DNA from: Iris pallida
Lineage: Eukaryota > Streptophyta > Magnoliopsida > Asparagales > Iridaceae
Length of the DNA: 64,000 nt
Direction of reading: 5' to 3'
NCBI GenBank assembly: GCA_029216955.1
Contig: JANAVB010009598.1
Span: 23,680,322-23,744,321 of the forward strand
Within the stretch, counting starts at the first letter, position 1. Every line of letters starts with the position of its first letter. The position numbers were made by a program, and so were the translations under genes. Shown piece by piece: positions 57,598-64,000 of this stretch. Under the pieces are notes generated by a model. The model saw nothing but the letters and a program-made list of their open reading frames with translations. It was not told the origin of the DNA and did no database searches.

Positions 57598-60500
57598 ATT
57601 TTTCTACCTTGAGGGTATTTTGGTCATTTTTGAAATTTTGGGAATTATTTGGAATTATGTATTATTTAGACTTATTAGAATTAATGTGATTTTTAGTGAT
57701 TTTTTGTATAATTGATTTTAGTCCTATAGTTGACTTAACTAGTGTTGACCTTGGAGACTAACCTAGAGACTAACCTAGGTCATGACTACTTGGTTAGGTT
57801 AAGTAACCTTAGCTTGACCTAAGTTAGTGATGATTAACTCATTAGAACTTATTTGGAGAGATTAGGAATTGATTAGGCTAGAATGGCTTGTGACTTCATA
57901 AGGCATGACTAATGACTTAAGCCTTAAAAGCCCATAGGCTCACACCATGTAACCAAACCCTAACCCTAATTGCTTGGCCGGCCACTATTGATCCCCCTCC
58001 CCTCTATTTAATGCTCCTAGAAATTAGGGCTAGCCTCCATTAGGAATTATTTACAAGTTTTAGAAAGAGATAAGTCTCCATCTTCATTAAATCCTATAAA
58101 ATCCATTTTAAGTCCTTTTCCACCCAAACTAATTGCAATAGGTTCTAATTTTATTCCTCTTGCTGCTGTTATTGAGTAATTTCAGAGTTTGGGCAAATTG
58201 GAGGAGTTTGGCTATCAAGAGGAACACCCCTCTTTGAAGTTTTATTGAGGATTTGACACCTATAGTTAACTCCTTCAAAACCTATTTTAATTACTGTTTT
58301 TATTACATTCTAACCTAGATCTAGGTGTCCCCTAGCTAACCCTAGATTTCTGTAGGTTTTTGTGTCCGATTCGTGTCCCATTTGGACACGTATCAGTCCA
58401 TGTGTCTAAGTGTTTGATAAAATGCCCCAAAGGGCATTTCGAGTGATTTTTAGGAATGTAAATGAATAGGAAATTAGGTTTTTATGTCGCTTACGTGTTT
58501 CTTGTGTCCTGATGTGGTTTTCGTGTCGTGTCGGGTTGCGGGGGACATACGAACACGCGGGTGCACCTCACGCGCGCGTACTGTTTGCTTGCCCTGCTTC
58601 ACGGGGGCCACAACTCACTGGACACGCAACGTGGACACGAGAAATTTGACACATGGGTCGGGACTGACACTGACACGAGGCTCCCCAAATTTTATGAGTC
58701 CTCGTGTCGTGTCGGACATGCACGAAGCCGTGCATCAATTTTGTACTGAATTGACAGCAGTCAATTTCCAGCGCTGATACGCGTGTCGTATCGCACGCAC
58801 GCGTATCGTGGACATATGTCAGGGTGTCCTAGCCCTAGCCCTAGTCCTAGTCGACACTGGGACACGACCACGAGGTCTGTGTCGTGTCGTATGCACGAAT
58901 ACTGTGAACACGTGCACGATGAATTGTCCACTGCACTGTGTCCTGGGTTTCGATTCAGGTTTTTAAATCTATTGGACACGTTTGTGTCCACTTGGGTGGA
59001 CACAGATACATCATATGACATGTACACAATATGTACTTGCTTTACCAACCACTGATTTTGCATATTAGTTTGTTTTCAATGCTCATTTCTCAAATTCCCA
59101 ATTTGTTCTGATACCTTAATATCAGTCACATTCCACTAATTTTTCCAGATTTTCTAATTCGAAATTTGGCAGCTATTTAACCTATTTTAAATTGATTAAT
59201 TGCATGGTTTAAGACCTCAATTTGGCTCACCTATATGTTTCGAAGTGTATGTTGATTTTGGGTTAAAGTGGTTTTGTTATGGGGCTTAAAACTGGATGTA
59301 TGATATGTGGGACTGTATGGACTAAAATCTGTATTTTTTTTTTGGTTCCTGTTTGAACTGAAATTTCAATATGGGTTTCCTATTTTACCTGAGCATTGGC
59401 CACTGTTCCCAAACTGAGAACTGGGTATTGAATGGAACTGAAACAGAGATTTGGGTTATTGTTAAACTGAATTGCTGATTTCCTTTCCTTATTTAATTGT
59501 TACTTCTTCCTTTACTTAATTGTTGACTGAATGATTTAATTCATTATATATTACTCACTGTTTTGCTTTACTGTTTCTTTACTGTTTTTCAGTCTTCACA
59601 TACATGTCACACACTCATGTCTCACTGAATTTGCCTAAGATTGCCACTGATTTCAGAATTCTTTTCACCTCTCTTGACACTAATAAGTTGCACACACATG
59701 CTCTTTCATACACATCCTCATATAGCACTCACTCTCATATTTTCACACATACACATGCACATATGTTTTCTATTTCCTACATGCATATATATGTACTATG
59801 TGAGATGTGTATATATAGGTATGCCTATAGGTATGTATCATGTATATATGTACATATGTCTAAAGTATAATGTATATATGTATAATGTATAGTATATATA
59901 ATTTGCTTTGATTGTTGACTTAATAGTCTGTGGGTGCTAATATGGCCTAATATAGCCTAGCATAGCCTTGTTTAGGCTTGTGATGTAGAGTAATGGTTAG
60001 TGTGACTAGTATAGACTAGTAGGACCTAGAATAGCTTAGTTAGATCTAGTGTAGCCTTGTTATACCTAGAATAGACTAGTTAGACTATTATAGACTAGTT
60101 TGACTTAGGTTTGACTTGGTTGATCTAGTTTGACTTCTAGGGTTGACCAGAGTTGACCAAGAGTTGACTTTGGTCTAGATTGACCTAGATTCATGTAGAA
60201 TGCATCGTAGTGCATCTTATTACTACTCTGGACTTGTTGTGACTTGTGCTGTTCTAATATGAGCCAGACACCACTCCTCGGACAGTACTTTCATCTTTGA
60301 CATTCAGTTAGCAGGCGAGTACATTCTCTGATCTTTTCATACCTGTCTGGACTATATTCTTGCTCTAGATTACTCTACATGATGCTGACACGTATCTTCA
60401 CAGATTAGTACTATATAGATCCTTTCCTGAGATGTTATCCTTCTACGGGTGCATCGGGTATTTCATATTCATGTACTTTATCATGTGCATCAGGTACTCC

Positions 60501-61388
60501 TTGTACTCGTAATAGTTCATGTTTTTACATGTTCTCATGTGCTTTCATGTGCCTCATGTACTACTCATTACATGAGTCACGTATCTTTAGCTGTATTTAT
60601 GTGCTTATAACGTAACTTGAATGGATCCTTGTGCATTGATTAGGGCGGGGTGAGTAGAATTGGTTATGTGATCATTATCCCCAGTAGCTGTATTCATGTG
60701 CCCTTAAGCCGTTTACATAACCATATTTTACTCTAAATCACTTAGCCACTTACAGTCTCTACTCATCATGTATTTACTTTCAGTTACAAATATCTCCCGT
60801 TTACTCGTACTTCCTTTTCAGCACTTCCTGTATTTTACTCTATTGCATGATTTATACTCCTAACCTGTTATGAACTGTTGAGAGATATGTGCTCGTTTCT
60901 GTCCTGATTTAATCTGTTGAAAATTTTATAAAGGACGAGGAGGAGGCCTGGTTAGACACTTTCTATGGGACAGCCTTAGAGGACACTTATGATCCGGACT
61001 TCTAGTCGGATCCCTTAGCAGTAGAGACTGTTGCTCCATAGATAGTTTATCTTATTTCATAGCATTGGAGTTGAGTTGTATATATACTTTGGATCTGTAT
61101 TATGTCTGGATGTTGTGGAGTTTATCATAAACACTTAGCTTCTCTCTATTTGTATTCCTATGGATTTGGATCTTGTATCTTTTATTATCTATCTATCTTC
61201 CTTTCATGTTCTACATTAGCTGTGATTGAGATATATTCTGTTATGTCACCCCATTCGGGGAGTATAACTGTTTATTACCTTAAACTGTTAGATATTGTGA
61301 CCTAGGACAGCGTTCTACCGCCGACAATGCGGCGTAGGCTGGACGTACCCACGTCTCGTGCCCTTACTCTAGGGTGCGGGTCGTGACA
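57598..61388 (+). repeat. Element E 5' LTR
   Basis: 3791 bp. TGGCCGGCCA (57975-57984) and TATTTAA (58005-58011) form the promoter. The donor-like site reads AGAG|ATAAGT (58070), i.e. a lost GT. The exon-like module (58196-58265) lacks the donor GT. GC island about 58360-59010. The acceptor before the acidic frame is also changed (TTATAAAG for TTACAGAG). Confidence 0.9.
60934..61041 (+). pseudogene. LTR acidic mini reading frame, broken (E 5' LTR)
   Basis: Reads DEEEAWLDTFYGTALEDTYD, then TAG at 61003-61005 where D has CAG. The frame continues to a second TAG at 61039-61041, near the stop of the other copies. Confidence 0.5.
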
Positions 61389-61397
61389 CATTTTTAG

Positions 61398-61458
61398 TGG
61401 TGGCCCATGCAGGTCTAGGTTGGAAATGTAGTGGTATTCGAACTAGAATATCGCTGCA
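61398..61458 (+). other. Element E primer site and leader hairpin
   Basis: PBS TGGTGGCCCATGCAGG at 61398-61413. Hairpin 61427-61458, loop GAACTA, all 13 pairs formed; relative to D two stem positions changed on both arms (ACTC/GAGT to ATTC/GAAT). Confidence 0.78.
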
Positions 61459-61635
61459 GCCTGCAGTAGGAATTAGTATATTTTTGAAGGTACTCAATCA
61501 CATTAGGAAAAATTCCTTATCAGATTCCATATATCTATATTGCTGCTTATTGTCTTCCTTTGAATTTTAAACTGTCCTCCTTTGATATTCGATTCATTCT
61601 CAGTAATTGTTTCTTGTTTGATCTGTGTCTCCAGG

Positions 61636-63576
61636 ATGGTTGAGACGCGATCGCATCACCCTGTACTGGAAGACGCTGGAGAGGGGTCTAGCACCTCTCA
61701 ACCTCAGTAGCAGCCAGCTCCCGGTGCCACAGGGCCAGTGCAGCCCTCAGGAGTCGGTGTTTCTGCCACTTTTGGAGGAGCACCTCCACCAGTCAGGAGG
61801 CCGAGCATTGTGATTCCTGAGATCCTTCCACCGCAGCAGCCTCCGCCTGTGGGGATGGTAGATGCTGCACATCTTTTCTCCTTCGTGGAGAGGATTCTGG
61901 AGTCCCACCAGCAGCAGCAGACGAGGCAGACTGCAGATTTTCGTCAGGGGATCGATGAGGCACACCAGTTGGTTCGCACTACAGTCGAGATGATCACAGC
62001 TCAGGGGACCCAGCTGCAGCCCCGTCGGAGGGAGAAGGATATTCAGGACTTCCAGAAGATGCACCCTCGGGAGTTCTTCGGCACGAAGGGCATCCACTAT
62101 ACAGACGACTGGATAGAGCATATTGAGGAGATCTTCAGGCTGGCGGAGATACCAGCTCGACTCCAGATCGAGGCGGCGGGCAGTCAGATACAGGACTTAG
62201 CCCATACGTGGTATCAGACAGATCCCAGGGTAGGAGTTGAGGGCCACACTTGGGCCCAGTTCAAGGAGCTGTTTAAGGAGCAGTTCTTTCCTGATGTGGC
62301 TTTGGGAGGTATCGAGGCACAGTTCGAGGCACTGGTTCAGGGGAAACAGACGGTAGCTGAGTATGCTGCGGAGTTTTGTAGACTGGCCCATTTTATAGAT
62401 GACTTGACTGAGAAGACGAAGGCGAAGAAGTTTCGCCGGGGCTTGATTATAGAGGTTCGGTTGCTGACTAAGAGCGACCGGAATGCTACATTTGCTGAGA
62501 TATTTTCTGGGGCTATGGCGGCGGAAGACGACCTAGGGCTGAAGCAGAAGAGGGGTCGTGACTTCCAGGGTGGTAACAGCAGTCAGGGGCAGGCCAAGAG
62601 GCCTCACTTCCAGCATCAGCAGCAGAGGACAGTTCAGCAGTATCAGCAGCAGCACCAGCCGCAGAAAGGGCAGCAGGGTAGGGCACCTTTCCAGCAGGTA
62701 CATCACCAGCAGCAGAGAGGGCAGCAGGCACCCCGTCAGCAGCAGGTAGTTGTTTGTGCCTTCTGCAAGAAGCCGGGGCACATGATCCATGAGTGCAGGA
62801 AGAAGCTAGGCAAGTGTCTTCTTTGTGGTATGGGAGATCACCAGTTGAGGGATTGTCTTGGGGCTTTTGGGCGAGGAGCTCAGGGAGGTGGAGCCAAGGC
62901 TTCAGCAGGCCAGCAGAGGGGGCCACTGCAGACCCAGCAGCAGAGGTTCCAGCAGCACCAGCAACAGGCACGAGGTGGACAGCAGGGGCAAGCTTTTGCC
63001 ATGGCAATTGAGGATGCAGAGGCCATTAGAGAGCTGATAGCAGGTTCGGTTCTTCTCGACACCCTTCCAGCATTTGCACTCTTTGATTCCGGGGCTTCCC
63101 ACAGCTTTGTGTCAGTATCGTATGCTATTAGACATAGTCTGGCTTCTGAACCATTGCCTAGGACCTGCAAGATCACGACCAGGGGTGGGGTCATCCTCGT
63201 GAGTGATGTTTGCAGAGGGCAGACCGTCATATTGGGAGGCCGAAAGTTGGAAGTGAGTTTACTGGTCATGCCATTACCGAACTACGATATAGTATTAGGT
63301 ATAGACTGGTTGAGTAGACACCATGCCCGCATTGATTGCCGAGGGGGTAGAGTTTTGTTTGGGGCACCAGGAGAGCCAGAGTTTGAGTACACCCGACGGC
63401 ATGCAGAGCAGGACGGCGGAGTCTTTTGTGGAGCTTCAGTTGAGGAACAGGTGGCTCCGCATCCCTTGATCGCAGAGTTTATGGACGTATTCCCAGAGGA
63501 GTTGCCAGGACTTCTACCGGACAGGGATGTAGAGTTCTCGATAGACTTGGTTCCCAGCACAGAACCAATTTTCTAG
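61636..63576 (+). pseudogene. gag-pol: Element E Gag and protease
   Basis: Starts MVETR at 61636. TAG at codon 25 (61708-61710; Gln-rich context, CAG to TAG), then open for about 620 codons. Capsid domain with DDWIEHIEEIFR and TWAQFKELFKEQFFP. Gln-rich region. Two CX2CX4HX4C knuckles (C374, C377, H382, C387; C394, C397, H402, C407). Protease DSGAS (D484). The frame ends at TAG 63574-63576, where D has CAG. A long reading frame starting with GTG at 61738 lies in this same frame. Confidence 0.88.
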
Positions 63577-64000
63577 CATGTCTATCGAGTGAACAACAGT
63601 GAATTGATGGAGCTGAAGAAGCAGGTAGATGAGATGCAGGACAAGGGCTTCATCCGATCTAGTTCTTCACCTTGGGGTGCATCGGTACTTTTCGTACCCA
63701 AGAAGGATAGGTCGGTACAGATGTGTATCGACTACAGGGCACTCAACAACCTGACGATCAAGAACAGATACCCACTGCCGCGGATCGATGATTTCTTTGA
63801 TCAGTTGAGTGGAGCTCGGGTGTTCTCCAAGATTGATTTGAGGTCAGGTTATCACCAGGTGAAGGTGAAGAGGGAGGATATTCCCAAGACCGCTTTCAGG
63901 ACGTGGTACGGACAGTTTAAGTTTTTGGTTATGCCGTTTGGGCTGGCCAATGCACCAGCAGTATTTATGAACCTTATGAACAAGGTGTTCCACCAGTACT
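63577..64000 (+). pseudogene. pol: Element E reverse transcriptase, N-terminal part (cut by window)
   Basis: Same frame continues without a stop to the window end: [63 protein letters not shown]. The catalytic FIDD lies just beyond the window. Confidence 0.9.

Larger units (their letters stand above)
57598..64000 (+). mobile_element. Element E: gypsy chromovirus with gag-pol, truncated by window end
   Basis: Starts TGTCACTACC like D. 5' LTR 57598-61388, then PBS, hairpin, gag, protease and RT start. The window ends inside RT just before the FIDD motif. It is the same family as D but a distinct copy; protein similarity is clear across Gag and Pol with many substitutions. Confidence 0.92.

Overview
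This is plant nuclear DNA, most likely constitutive heterochromatin of an angiosperm with a large, repeat-rich genome. I find no host gene. Practically every base belongs to LTR retrotransposons nested inside one another: six Ty3/gypsy elements of one family (called A to F here) and one Ty1/copia element (G). Boundaries rest on LTR pairs, short target-site duplications (TSDs), primer binding sites (PBS), polypurine tracts (PPT) and protein motifs read directly. Lineage names (Tekay/Del-like chromovirus, SIRE/Maximus-like copia) come from known family features.

Layout. Element C (plus strand) is the outermost host. Its 5' LTR is present as 1-1239 and 32341-33770, its coding-free interior as 33771-35993 and 48723-48756, and the start of its 3' LTR as 48757-49267. 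Element A (minus, 1240-32335, TSD CTTGG) sits in C's 5' LTR. Copia element G (plus, 1569-11253, TSD ACATC) sits in A's 3' LTR, and element B (minus, 19023-29050, TSD ATAAA) in A's 5' LTR. Element D (plus, 35994-48717, TSD TTAAT) is inserted just before C's PPT. It is the only complete gag-pol gypsy copy in the window. Element F (plus, from 49268) is inserted in C's 3' LTR. Element E (plus, from 57598, gag-pol, cut by the window end) is inserted in F's 3' LTR.

The gypsy family. All six share very long LTRs (about 3.8-5.4 kb), an LTR end of ..GTGACA, a PBS that matches the 3' end of plant tRNA-Ile (as I recall that tRNA), a hairpin just after the PBS whose two arms co-vary between copies, and a small hairpin before the PPT. 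Inside the LTRs there is a TATA box only about 400 bp from the 5' end, intron-like splice signals, a GTGTC/GACAC-rich GC island, and a conserved acidic mini reading frame of about 37 codons right after a conserved splice-acceptor-like sequence. D and E carry gag-pol. A, B, C and F are non-autonomous; B, C and F share a non-coding interior module, and F also keeps a broken gag remnant. They were presumably mobilised by D/E-type relatives.

The copia element has 945-bp LTRs that look almost identical, a gag with a histidine-rich repeat, a pol split by one nonsense codon, a third reading frame of 419 codons, an array of PPT-like tracts, and a palindrome pair found both in the LTR and upstream of the third reading frame. 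Coding breaks across the window are mostly explained by C-to-T (or G-to-A) changes, usually CAG to TAG, as expected for methylated DNA.
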